Source: Clostridia bacterium (GTDB lineage: Bacteria; Bacillota; Clostridia; Oscillospirales; CAG-272). From it: a DNA stretch of 9,250 bases. Of this stretch, positions 1-6,411 are shown piece after piece (the first letter of the stretch is position 1; each line of letters begins with the position of its first letter). Location: positions 1-9,250 of the forward strand of contig JAGBTR010000269.1 in assembly GCA_017631215.1 (NCBI GenBank), written 5' to 3'. The translations under genes and the position numbers were made by a program. The notes under the pieces are model-generated. The model worked only from the letters and a program-made list of their open reading frames with translations, did not search any database and had not been told where the DNA came from.

Positions 1-536
1 CAAGTGCGCCCTATGCCCTGCCCCGCGTGGATGCGACGGACAACGGTCGCGTGCTCCGCGTGGTGGGCGGTCGCTGGGTGGCGGCGGATGCGACGGCACT
101 CGTCTCGCGCGTCTACACCTACTCGTTCACGGTGGGCGAGGCGGACGAGAGCATCTATCTCACGCCCACGTCGACGAGCAACACCAACGCCACCTGCCGC
201 TTTTGCGACGGTATGCGCTCGATGGTCTACCGCTATCACATCGCCAATGCGGCGCTGGTGCGTCAGATCAGCTGGACGACCAACATCGGTCAGCAATACC
301 GCCTTGAGTGCTCGCAGGATGGGGTCAACTGGACACTGCTCGAGGATGCGGGGACCGAGTGCCGCGCATTTGAGCGTCGGACGTATGATCTGACCGACGT
401 GCTCAACCTGCTGGCATTCGACGAGGTCTACATCCGCATCTCGGATTCCGATCCGTCCGACGGCTTTGGCGGTGCGATCAAGCGCGAGCGGGTGGATCTG
501 CACGTGGAGCGTGTGGAGCCGTCCATCCACCTTTAA
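1..536 (+). CDS. C-terminal part of a phage-structural-like protein with a discoidin-like beta domain (5' end outside the window)
   Basis: The reading frame is open from the left edge (first whole codon at position 3) to a TAA at 534-536, giving 177 visible residues; the start lies outside. Near the N-terminus is DNGRVLRVVGGRWVAA, which resembles a short motif I associate with tail or base-plate proteins of phages of gut Firmicutes (recollection, not searched). Residues about 80-175 look like a beta-sandwich of the F5/8 type C (discoidin) kind: ISWTTNIGQQYRLE, then SQDGVNWTLLED, then DEVYIRISDSDPSDGFGGA. Such folds usually bind sugars or other surface ligands, so a receptor-binding or adhesive part of a virion would fit; this is inference. 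It ends 12 bases before a holin-like gene on the same strand, as in tail-then-lysis modules. Alternatively it is a host surface protein. The internal GTG codons at 4 (other frame) and 27 are not credible starts. Confidence 0.6.
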   Translation, partial: SAPYALPRVDATDNGRVLRVVGGRWVAADATALVSRVYTYSFTVGEADESIYLTPTSTSNTNATCRFCDGMRSMVYRYHIANAALVRQISWTTNIGQQYRLECSQDGVNWTLLEDAGTECRAFERRTYDLTDVLNLLAFDEVYIRISDSDPSDGFGGAIKRERVDLHVERVEPSIHL

Positions 537-548
537 GGAGGTGAAGGA

Positions 549-782
549 ATGGAGATGATCACACGCAAGCTGACCTCGCGCAAGCTGTGGATGTCGGTCG
601 CGGCCTTTGTTTCGGGCTTGATCGTGGCATTCGACGGCTCGGCGGCGGTGGCGGAGACGGTCTCGGGCTGTATCATGGCGGGGGCGGCGGTCGTTGCCTA
701 CGTGCTCGGTGAGGGGCTGATCGACCGTGCGGCGGCAGGACAGCACGCAAGCGAGCAGGAGGCGGACGAGGGCGAGGGCTGA
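549..782 (+). CDS. Small two-helix membrane protein, holin-like
   Basis: This 77-residue protein starts at ATG 549, set by a near-perfect AAGGAGGTG at 535-543 with 7 bases between AGGAGG and the ATG; the site overlaps the upstream stop codon, so the two genes are probably co-transcribed. A short basic N-terminus (TRKLTSRK) precedes two hydrophobic stretches at about residues 13-30 and 37-58, and the protein ends in a charged tail (EQEADEGEG). Small size, two helices, charged C-terminus and position after a tail-like gene match small phage holins, which make holes in the cytoplasmic membrane so that an endolysin can reach the wall. No endolysin follows: the next 240 bases are repeat and terminator. 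Holins have little conserved sequence, so the assignment rests on layout and context; an unrelated small membrane protein is possible. Confidence 0.6.
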   Translation: MEMITRKLTSRKLWMSVAAFVSGLIVAFDGSAAVAETVSGCIMAGAAVVAYVLGEGLIDRAAAGQHASEQEADEGEG

Positions 783-819
783 TCGATCGCGCGGCGGCAT
801 AGATGCCCTTTGTTTTCCA

Positions 820-887
820 CCTCATCAGTCACCGACGCGGGCGTCGGCGACAGCTTCCCCTCAAGGGGAAGCCTTGGCGGGGGCGGA
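820..887. repeat. Twin-hairpin intergenic repeat (REP-like)
   Basis: Two perfect inverted repeats lie side by side: CCGACGC/GCGTCGG (832-838 with 841-847) and GCTTCCCCT/AGGGGAAGC (853-861 with 864-872). They are flanked by CCTCATCAGTCA on the left and a G-rich CCTTGGCGGGGGCGG on the right. I recognise this general pattern (a C-rich/G-rich hairpin beside a second GC hairpin) as a dispersed intergenic repeat of gut Clostridia; only one copy is visible here, so its dispersal cannot be shown. It sits between converging genes, a usual place for such elements. Confidence 0.55.
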
Positions 888-905
888 CTTTTAGAGATCC
901 CGATG

Positions 906-944
906 CAAAATAAAAGAGGGGCTACCGCATATGCGGTAGCCCCT
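906..944 (-). terminator. Intrinsic terminator of the surface-protein gene
   Basis: Positions 917-944 form a perfect 28-base palindrome (arms AGGGGCTACCGCAT and ATGCGGTAGCCCCT). On the minus strand the stem is followed by CTTTTATTTTG, a good U-tract, about 80 bases past the stop of the gene ending at 1023. On the plus strand the stem is followed only by TTGGGG, so it would act weakly, if at all, for the holin-like gene. Confidence 0.85.
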
Positions 945-1022
945 TTGGGGCGATACGTCTCGCTCACCTAAGGATTATGTACCTTTCGATTCGTACCGTT
1001 AGAGATTATGTTCGATGCCGAA

Positions 1023-2894
1023 TTACTCTGCCGACTTCTTCTTCTTGACGACGATCAGAACAACAACACCTGCGATGACGACGACTGCAACAACGATGAT
1101 GATGATCAGAGTTGCGTTGCCACCCTCCTTGGGCTCGTCGGGCGTGGTGGGCTCGTCGGGCGTGGTGGGCTCATCGGGCGTGGTGGGAGTCTCGGGCTCA
1201 GCAGGAGTCTCGGGCTCTGCGGGAGTCTCGGGCTCAACAACAGGAGGATTCTCCTCGAAGTTGGTGATAGCAGCCTCAGCGGTCTCCAGCTTAGCCAGCA
1301 TATCAGCATTGACGAAGGTCTTTGCCAGGTCGGTGAGCTTATCGTAAGCAGCTCTTGCGCCCTGAACCTTAATCTTCATCGAGACGTAGTTATCAGCGGT
1401 AACCTCATCCAGCTTGCTGATTCTGTCGTCGATCTTAGCGGCATCTTCCTGAGCCTCAGCGGCCTGGACTGCCTGATAATCGGACATACGGAAGTTATCG
1501 AACTGCAGTGCAACGGAAGACTCGGTGCCGAGCTTCAGGCAGTAGAAGCGGATGAAGTTGACGTTTGCGAGATTGATAGCAGCATCTGCGGGGATGGGCA
1601 GGATGATGTGGTTCCAACCAACAACGATCTCGCCGCCCTTGTTCTGCTCCTGGATAGCCTTAATGGACCAAGACTTCTCCTCCTTATCGGGAGCACCGCC
1701 AGAGGTGATCTCGAGCTGGTTGGAGCCGTGCGTAGCCTCGAAGATTGCGAGGTCGGAGACGTACAGATCGAACTCAAGGGTATCGTAGCCGGTAGCATCA
1801 ACAGCCTCGAAGGCGATGGGGTTGATGGAGTCCTCACCGGGGTTGAGGATGAGAAGCAGCGAGCCGAAGCCGCCGGTCTTGTTCTCCTCGTCCAGCGTGA
1901 ACTTGGTACCTGCGGGAACCTCGTTACAGCCGAAGATCGAGACGGAGTGCTCATCGGGAGCGATCTCGGTCTCGTTTACCTTCTTGGACTGCAGAGCAGC
2001 AGCATCGTCCTTATTGGTAACGAAGTACAGGGGACGAGCGTCTGCGATAGCGCGGCTGTGGTAGTTACCGTTAACGAAGGTCAGGCACTTCTGGATAGCA
2101 CCGTCACCAGCGCCCTCGGCATTGACAGCGGGAACATCACCCAGGTTGACGCAGATATCCAGACCGATGGAATCACCCTCGGTGGGAATGAAGGAGAAGC
2201 AGGTAGCGAAAGGAAGCTCGATCTCGTAGATGACGTGTGCGCCATCACGGGTGACCTTTGCGTTCTGCTCGGTCTGATCGAACCAGCTGGGATTGTGCGA
2301 AGCCGTAGGATCCTCGACCTTCTTGGAGTTCAGGATGGGGTAATCCTTGCTGGGAGCAGCAGGGTTCTTGTTGGTGCTGAAGTTTCTCTGCAGGGTGTTA
2401 CCCGCCATATCGATAGCAAGACCCAGGTCGGTGTTGTCACCGCTCTTGAAGTCAAAGATGCCGAGCTGGAGGCAGAATGCCTGCCACATACGGAAGGGTG
2501 CCAGACCCTCAGGGAAGTTCCAGCCAAGGATGTTGGTGTCAACGCAGACGTACAGGGCGGTATCCGTCCAAACGGCATAACCCTTTGCGTAGTTCTCCTC
2601 GACGTGGACCAGAGCCAGAACGTCATCGAGGTTCTCGGAGGTGTCCTTGGTGAAGAACCAGTTCGTAGACTGGGTGTAATCACCGATCTGCTCTTCGGTC
2701 GCATCGGGACCAAATGCCTCATAGTAGAAGATGGGCTCGCCGTATGCAGCGTCAACAGCACCGTCGACGGTGATAGCGCCGGCCTCAACCTTGAGTGCGC
2801 CGTAGTACGCGGGGCTGTACAGGTCTGCCGAAGCAGTCACTGCGAGGACGACCGCGAGAATAGCTACGAGCATGATTGTCAAAAGCTTTTTCAT
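1023..2894 (-). CDS. Secreted, membrane-anchored surface protein with CBM9-like and second beta-sandwich domains
   Basis: This 623-residue protein starts at ATG 2894, 8 bases after GGAGG (2903-2907). Residues 1-23 are a signal peptide with an ASA cleavage site. Residues about 36-292 resemble carbohydrate-binding module family 9 or DOMON-like domains: an opening ITVDGAVDAAYGEP, then AVWTDTALYVCVDT and a late VIYEIELPF strand. Residues about 311-472 form a second beta-rich domain with TLEFDLYVSDLA and VALQFDNFRMSD, like jelly-roll carbohydrate-binding domains. Residues 476-546 are helical (FIVAR-like spacing, weak). Residues 553-588 are three EPETPA-type and three TTPDEP repeats, probably a wall-spanning stalk. 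A membrane helix (595-616) and KKKK follow; there is no LPXTG motif, so it is anchored in the membrane. It probably binds glycans at the cell surface; no catalytic domain is seen. Codon choice (many GGT, GCT, GTT) differs from the GCG-rich transporter genes and suggests high expression. It has its own promoter and terminator. Confidence 0.85.
   Translation of the reverse strand: MKKLLTIMLVAILAVVLAVTASADLYSPAYYGALKVEAGAITVDGAVDAAYGEPIFYYEAFGPDATEEQIGDYTQSTNWFFTKDTSENLDDVLALVHVEENYAKGYAVWTDTALYVCVDTNILGWNFPEGLAPFRMWQAFCLQLGIFDFKSGDNTDLGLAIDMAGNTLQRNFSTNKNPAAPSKDYPILNSKKVEDPTASHNPSWFDQTEQNAKVTRDGAHVIYEIELPFATCFSFIPTEGDSIGLDICVNLGDVPAVNAEGAGDGAIQKCLTFVNGNYHSRAIADARPLYFVTNKDDAAALQSKKVNETEIAPDEHSVSIFGCNEVPAGTKFTLDEENKTGGFGSLLLILNPGEDSINPIAFEAVDATGYDTLEFDLYVSDLAIFEATHGSNQLEITSGGAPDKEEKSWSIKAIQEQNKGGEIVVGWNHIILPIPADAAINLANVNFIRFYCLKLGTESSVALQFDNFRMSDYQAVQAAEAQEDAAKIDDRISKLDEVTADNYVSMKIKVQGARAAYDKLTDLAKTFVNADMLAKLETAEAAITNFEENPPVVEPETPAEPETPAEPETPTTPDEPTTPDEPTTPDEPKEGGNATLIIIIVVAVVVIAGVVVLIVVKKKKSAE
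1131..1239 (-). repeat. Two adjacent 18-bp tandem repeats coding the Pro-rich stalk
   Basis: Three copies of an 18-base unit (1131-1148, 1149-1166, 1167-1184; the first two identical, the third with one change) code for TTPDEP repeats. Three copies of a second 18-base unit (1186-1203, 1204-1221, 1222-1239) code for EPETPA-type repeats. Both are in frame with the protein, so gain or loss of a unit would change stalk length without breaking the gene. Confidence 0.9.
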
Positions 2895-2928
2895 TGTTTT
2901 TTCCTCCCCAATGAATAGAAATATTCTT

Positions 2929-2996
2929 GGCGCGGCCGCGCGCCGTCCCGGTGAGAGGAATGTGCGCGACCTTGCCGATCATGATACGCTGTATCA
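2929..2996 (-). promoter_or_regulatory. Structured 5' leader of the surface-protein gene
   Basis: Transcription from the promoter at 3005-3033 should start near 2998, leaving about 100 untranslated bases. At its 5' end is an inverted repeat TGATAC-3-GTATCA (2982-2996), which could be an operator or a 5' hairpin that stabilises the mRNA. Further in is a very GC-rich hairpin GGCGCG-4-CGCGCC (2929-2944), about 20 bases upstream of the ribosome binding site. I do not recognise a known riboswitch class. Confidence 0.5.
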
Positions 2997-3004
2997 CTGG
3001 TGTC

Positions 3005-3033
3005 ATTATAGCACACCGCTCTTGGTTTTGCAA
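3005..3033 (-). promoter_or_regulatory. Sigma-A-like promoter for the surface-protein gene
   Basis: On the minus strand a TTGCAA -35 box (3028-3033), a 17-base spacer and a perfect TATAAT -10 box (3005-3010) are present. Upstream of the -35 box is an A/T-rich tract (about 3041-3078) that could act as an UP element. The start point should be near 2998. Confidence 0.8.
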
Positions 3034-3151
3034 GCGTTTTTTCGCATTTTTTTATTAACAATTATTAATAATCATCGGGTTAAACAAAACAGGATCGGTT
3101 TTTTTGGTGATATTGACGAAAACGGAAGGGCGTTTTTACAACCGCGCCGCC
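3034..3151. other. A/T-rich spacer between the surface-protein promoter and the TRAP operon terminator
   Basis: The gap between the coding regions at 2894 and 3206 is 311 bases. Apart from the leader, promoter and terminator described separately, it holds only this A/T-rich spacer, rich in T-runs and TTAATAA-type sequence. I see no small gene with a ribosome binding site here. Confidence 0.6.
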
Positions 3152-3199
3152 AAAACGAAAATAACGGCCAAGAGCGAGCGCCCTTTGCCGTTATTTTCG
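3152..3199 (-). terminator. Intrinsic terminator of the TRAP transporter operon
   Basis: A perfect 13-base inverted repeat (CGAAAATAACGGC at 3156-3168, GCCGTTATTTTCG at 3187-3199) with an 18-base loop begins 7 bases past the permease stop codon. On the minus strand the descending arm is U-rich and is followed by TTTTG. It separates the permease transcript from the surface-protein promoter. Confidence 0.8.
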
Positions 3200-3205
3200 A
3201 TCATT

Positions 3206-5158
3206 TTACGCCGCGACGGCGTTATTTGCCTTGCGCAGGATCAGCTGCATTGCCACCACGACGCCGAACAGACCGAAGCCGATCAGGTCGGTCACGACGC
3301 CGGGATAGATGAGCAGCAGACCGCCGACCACGCTGATGGCTCTCTGCCACCACGGCATACGGTCGAGGAGGTAGCCCTCCAGTGCCGCCGCGACAGCGAA
3401 GATGCCGATGAGCGACGAGATGATGATCAGCACGAAGCTTGCCACGGTGACGTCACCGATAAACAGCATCTGGGGATTGAGCGCGAAGATGTACGGCACG
3501 ATGAAGGCGCCGATGGCCAGCTTGGTTGCCGTAAATGCCGTCCTCATCGGGTTGGCTTGCGCGATGGCGGCACCCGCATACGCCGCAAGCGCGACGGGCG
3601 GGGTCAGGTCGGCAACGATACCGAAATAGAAGACGAAGAAGTGAGCGGCGATCATCGGAACGCCCATCTGCACGAGAATGGGCGCGCAGGTGGCGGCCAT
3701 GATGCAGTAGTTGGCGGTCGTGGGAACGCCCATACCGAGGATGATGCAGCACAGCATCGTCAAAAACAGCGCGATGATGAGGTGGTTGCCTGCCAGCGCG
3801 ACGATACCGTTGAACAGCATATACGCCAGACCCGTCGAGCTGATGACGCCTGCGACGATGCCCGCGACACCGCACGCGACGGCGACGGTGATCATACCCT
3901 GACCGCCCGCGGCGAGTGCTTCAAGCAGACGCTTGGGCGTGATGCGGTTGCCCTTATTAAAGAGGCTGACCACGATGGCCACGACGATGGCGATGGCGGC
4001 GGCGTAGGCGATGGAGCGCTTGCTCGTACCGACAAGGTAGATGAGCAGCAGAAGGGGCAGCAGGAGGTAGGTCTGCTTGAGCAGCGGCTTGAGTCGGGGC
4101 AGCTCCTCGCGGGTCAGACCGCGCAGGCCCTCTTTCTTGGCCTCGAGGTGGACGGTGATGAAGACGCCCGCGAAGTACAGAACGGCGGGCAGGATGGCGC
4201 GCACGACGATGCTGCTATACGAAGCACCGACCGTCTCGGCCATCAGGAAGGCGGCCGCGCCCATGATGGGGGGCATGATCTGACCGCCCGTCGAGGCAGA
4301 TGCCTCTGCAGCGGCGGCGAACTCGGGCTGATAGCCCGTTTTTTTCATCAGAGGGATGGTCACAGCGCCCGAGCCGACGGTATTGGCGACCGACGAGCCC
4401 GACACCATGCCCTCCAGTGCCGACGCGACGACGGCGACCTTGGCAGGACCGCCCGAGAAGCGACCGACGAGGGCGTTGGCGATATTGATAAAGAAGTCTG
4501 CGATGCCCGTACGCTCAAGGAAGGCACCGAAGATGATGAACATCACGATGTACTTGGAGCAGACGTTGACGGGCGTGGAGAGGATACCCTCCTTGGAGTA
4601 GAACAGCACGCGCACGTTTTCGGTCACGCGCGCCCAGGTGTTGGGGTTGGTCGAGCCCCAGATCAGTGCGTAGACGAGCAGCACGCCCGCGACGCAGAGG
4701 ATGGGCAGACCGACACAGCGGCGGCAAAGCTCAGCCAGGCACGCGATGCCGATCACGCCGATGATGACCTGATAGGTGTTGATATTGAAATTTCGGATGA
4801 TATCGTTGGCAAAGATGGCAAAATACAGAAACGAGCCCGTGCCGAGCACCATCAGGACGATATCATACCACGGCAGGTGGTTGACCCTCTGCACACCCTT
4901 ACGGGCGGGGAAAACCAGATAGCCGATGAGCACGATGAACGCCATAAAGGTGGTCAGTCGCACCTCATCCTGCAAGGTTGCGAACAGCGCGACCCAGATG
5001 CAGTACAGCGAGAAGATCGCCAGCACGCAGTTGACGATCACGCGCGGCACGCCCTCCCACAGACGCGTATTGGACTCGCGGTCGAATTTCTTCATGACCG
5101 ATTCGAGGTCCATCGGCTCCTGCACGTTCACCGTTTCTTTTTTCTTAAAAAACGACAT
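3206..5158 (-). CDS. TRAP transporter permease, fused 4TM/12TM type (TAXI-TRAP)
   Basis: This 650-residue integral membrane protein joins the small (DctQ-like) and large (DctM-like) TRAP membrane subunits in one chain, the usual form in TAXI-type systems. Residues about 38-170 carry the first group of helices. Residues about 195-600 carry the DctM-like region with its two family signatures: GSGAVTIPLMKKTGYQPEF, AEASASTGGQIMPPIMGAA (residues 262-303) and GMGVPTTANYCIMAATCAP then IVADLTPPVALAAYAGAA (475-531). About three more helices (570-640) complete it, as in known long fusions. TRAP permeases use a Na+ or H+ gradient to bring in a solute handed over by the binding protein. ATG 5158 follows AAAGGA (5167-5172) by 8 bases. 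The binding-protein gene is 82 bases upstream on the same strand. The length and signatures look intact. The substrate cannot be read from the sequence. Confidence 0.95.
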   Translation of the reverse strand: MSFFKKKETVNVQEPMDLESVMKKFDRESNTRLWEGVPRVIVNCVLAIFSLYCIWVALFATLQDEVRLTTFMAFIVLIGYLVFPARKGVQRVNHLPWYDIVLMVLGTGSFLYFAIFANDIIRNFNINTYQVIIGVIGIACLAELCRRCVGLPILCVAGVLLVYALIWGSTNPNTWARVTENVRVLFYSKEGILSTPVNVCSKYIVMFIIFGAFLERTGIADFFINIANALVGRFSGGPAKVAVVASALEGMVSGSSVANTVGSGAVTIPLMKKTGYQPEFAAAAEASASTGGQIMPPIMGAAAFLMAETVGASYSSIVVRAILPAVLYFAGVFITVHLEAKKEGLRGLTREELPRLKPLLKQTYLLLPLLLLIYLVGTSKRSIAYAAAIAIVVAIVVSLFNKGNRITPKRLLEALAAGGQGMITVAVACGVAGIVAGVISSTGLAYMLFNGIVALAGNHLIIALFLTMLCCIILGMGVPTTANYCIMAATCAPILVQMGVPMIAAHFFVFYFGIVADLTPPVALAAYAGAAIAQANPMRTAFTATKLAIGAFIVPYIFALNPQMLFIGDVTVASFVLIIISSLIGIFAVAAALEGYLLDRMPWWQRAISVVGGLLLIYPGVVTDLIGFGLFGVVVAMQLILRKANNAVAA

Positions 5159-5191
5159 AGGAAAATCCTTTCTTCAGTATTCACAAGGAAA

Positions 5192-5220
5192 GTGGCTGCG
5201 GCGGTTGGCGTCGCAGCCAC
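5192..5220 (-). other. Stem-loop between the binding-protein and permease genes
   Basis: A perfect 9-base inverted repeat (GTGGCTGCG at 5192-5200, CGCAGCCAC at 5212-5220) with an 11-base loop fills most of the 82-base gap. On the minus strand it is followed by CTTTCCTTGTG, a poor U-tract, so it is more likely an mRNA 3'-end stabiliser or leaky attenuator than a full terminator. In binding-protein transporter operons such hairpins commonly allow more binding protein than permease to be made; that role is inferred here. Confidence 0.7.
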
Positions 5221-5240
5221 ATAAAGGCAATGGGATAAGA

Positions 5241-6188
5241 TCACTCGGTCACGACCGTGATGCCCTTCTCTGCGAAGTACTTAGCGGCACCTGCGTGGAA
5301 GGGAGCGGTCATACCGTCGGTTGCGTTCTCAAGGGACAGCTCTGCGCCCTTGGCGTGTGCGGCGGTGATGGCGTCGATGTGATCGAAGATGGCAGCGGTG
5401 ATGTTGTAAACCTCATCCTCGCTTGCCGATGCGCTGACGATCAGCGTTGCCTTGACGGTCACCGTCTCAACGTCCTCGGTCTGGCCCTCATAGGTGCCTG
5501 CGGGGATCTTGTAGGTGGTGTAGAAGGGGCAATCGGTCATCAGCTTGGCGGCGATGTCACCGTCGATGGGAACGAGGTATGCATCGTTGGTGGTGCAAAG
5601 CTCGGTGATGGCGGGCGTGGGTGCGCCTGCAACGATGAAGGCGGCGTCGATCTTGCCGTCCTTGAGCGAGTCGGTGCTGTCACCGAAGGACTGGTACTGT
5701 GCCTTGATATCGTTCTCGGTCAGACCTGCGGCAGCCAGCACGTCGATGGCGTTGAAGTAAACGCCCGAGCCTGCGGCACCGATGGAAACGGACTTACCTG
5801 CCAGGTCTGCCACGCTCTTGATCTCGGGATCCATCGTGATCAGCTGGACAGCCTCGGCGTACAGACCGCCGAGGGTGCGGAAGGAATCGATCTTGCCCTC
5901 GGTCTCAAACGAGCGCTCACCTGCCCAAGCGTAAGCCATAACGTCCGACTGGACGGTGGCGAGCTGGTAGTTGCCGGCATCGATGCCGAGGATGTTGGCC
6001 TTGGAGCCGTCGGTCGAAACGACGTTAACGGTCGTACCCGTCACGCTCTTGATGTGCGAGCCGAGGATACCGCCGTAGGCGTAGTAGGTGCCCTGAGGGC
6101 CGCCCGTGCCCATCGTCATCTTTGCGCCGCACGAAACGAGCGCGAACAGCATCAGGATGGCAAGAGCCAGAGAAAGAAGCTTTTTCAT
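5241..6188 (-). CDS. TAXI-family TRAP transporter solute-binding lipoprotein
   Basis: This 315-residue extracytoplasmic binding protein captures the substrate and delivers it to the permease encoded downstream. Residues 1-20 are a lipoprotein signal ending in LVSC, so Cys20 is the expected lipidated residue. TAXI-family hallmarks follow: GTGGPQGTYYAYGG (27-40), QLATVQSDVMAYAW (75-88), GKSVSIGAAGSGVYFNA (131-147), KIDAAFIVAGAPTPAI (179-194), IPAGTYEGQTEDVETVTV (228-245) and the C-terminal PFHAGAAKYFAEKGI (296-310). The family's usual length and motifs are kept, so it should be functional. ATG 6188 lies 10 bases after AAAGGAG (6199-6205). Few TAXI proteins have known ligands; glutamate and other small carboxylates have been reported for some, so the substrate is unknown. 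It is the first gene of the operon, directly behind a strong promoter with a candidate operator. Confidence 0.95.
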   Translation of the reverse strand: MKKLLSLALAILMLFALVSCGAKMTMGTGGPQGTYYAYGGILGSHIKSVTGTTVNVVSTDGSKANILGIDAGNYQLATVQSDVMAYAWAGERSFETEGKIDSFRTLGGLYAEAVQLITMDPEIKSVADLAGKSVSIGAAGSGVYFNAIDVLAAAGLTENDIKAQYQSFGDSTDSLKDGKIDAAFIVAGAPTPAITELCTTNDAYLVPIDGDIAAKLMTDCPFYTTYKIPAGTYEGQTEDVETVTVKATLIVSASASEDEVYNITAAIFDHIDAITAAHAKGAELSLENATDGMTAPFHAGAAKYFAEKGITVVTE

Positions 6189-6224
6189 AGTGGTTGGTCT
6201 CCTTTATGAGTCGAATTGTATATT

Positions 6225-6232
6225 TGTATACA
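6225..6232. promoter_or_regulatory. Candidate operator, TGTATACA palindrome
   Basis: TGTATACA is a perfect 8-base palindrome lying directly downstream of and touching the -10 box, where transcription should start. With its flanks (ATATTTGTATACATTAT at 6220-6236) it resembles GntR-family operators such as TTGTATACAA-type sites, and GntR regulators often control TRAP operons. No regulator gene is in the window, so the assignment is tentative. Confidence 0.4.
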
Positions 6233-6260
6233 TTATACTACAAACAAGATTTTTTTGCAA
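6232..6260 (-). promoter_or_regulatory. Sigma-A-like promoter for the TAXI-TRAP operon
   Basis: On the minus strand a TTGCAA -35 box (6255-6260), a 17-base spacer with an A-tract, and a perfect TATAAT (6232-6237) are present. The start point should be near 6225, giving a leader of about 37 bases. The box sequences and spacing match those of the promoter at 3005-3033 exactly. Confidence 0.85.
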
Positions 6261-6291
6261 GAGCGAAATGAAAAAAATTCATCATTTTAGC

Positions 6292-6339
6292 AAAAAACAC
6301 AAAAAAGAGCGCCAAACCGATGGGTCTGCGCTCTTTTTT
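6292..6339 (-). terminator. Intrinsic terminator of the reductase and membrane-trio operon
   Basis: A perfect 12-base inverted repeat AAAAAAGAGCGC (6301-6312) and GCGCTCTTTTTT (6328-6339) encloses a 15-base loop. On the minus strand the stem runs into GTGTTTTTTG, giving a long U-tract 73 bases past the stop of the gene ending at 6412. Its A-rich ascending arm would also let it work on the other strand. Confidence 0.9.
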
Positions 6340-6411
6340 CGTTGATTTTGACCAAGCAGATGCAGCAAGGCGCGTCAATTCGGCGCGGTGCGCCGTCCGT
6401 GTGGCGCGTAC

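Noticed and set aside
917..944. Perfect palindrome as a recombination or operator site
   Set aside because: The adjoining A/T tract, correct orientation and distance to the converging gene's stop codon explain it as a terminator.
698..967. Minus-strand frame of 89 residues containing LPLEGKLS
   Set aside because: It runs through the terminator palindrome, the twin-hairpin repeat and the end of the holin-like gene. The LPLEGKLS-type string is a translation of the repeat hairpin, and no ribosome binding site precedes it.
1023..1130. Sortase anchor at the end of the surface protein
   Set aside because: The C-terminus has a membrane helix and Lys-rich tail, but no LPXTG-like motif precedes it.
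1131..1239. Possible CRISPR array
   Set aside because: The repeats are contiguous 18-base coding units in one frame with no spacers.
1008..2918. Plus-strand open frame of 636 residues
   Set aside because: It is fully antisense to the surface-protein gene, has low-complexity composition rich in Leu, Gly, Asp and Val, and lacks a ribosome binding site; it follows from the codon bias of the true gene.
3104..5224. Plus-strand open frame of 706 residues
   Set aside because: It is antisense to the TRAP permease and consists largely of Asp, His, Arg and Gln, the mirror image of a hydrophobic membrane protein.
4926..6209. Plus-strand open frame across the TAXI gene
   Set aside because: It is antisense to two well-supported genes, the promoter and the intercistronic hairpin, and has no domain signal.
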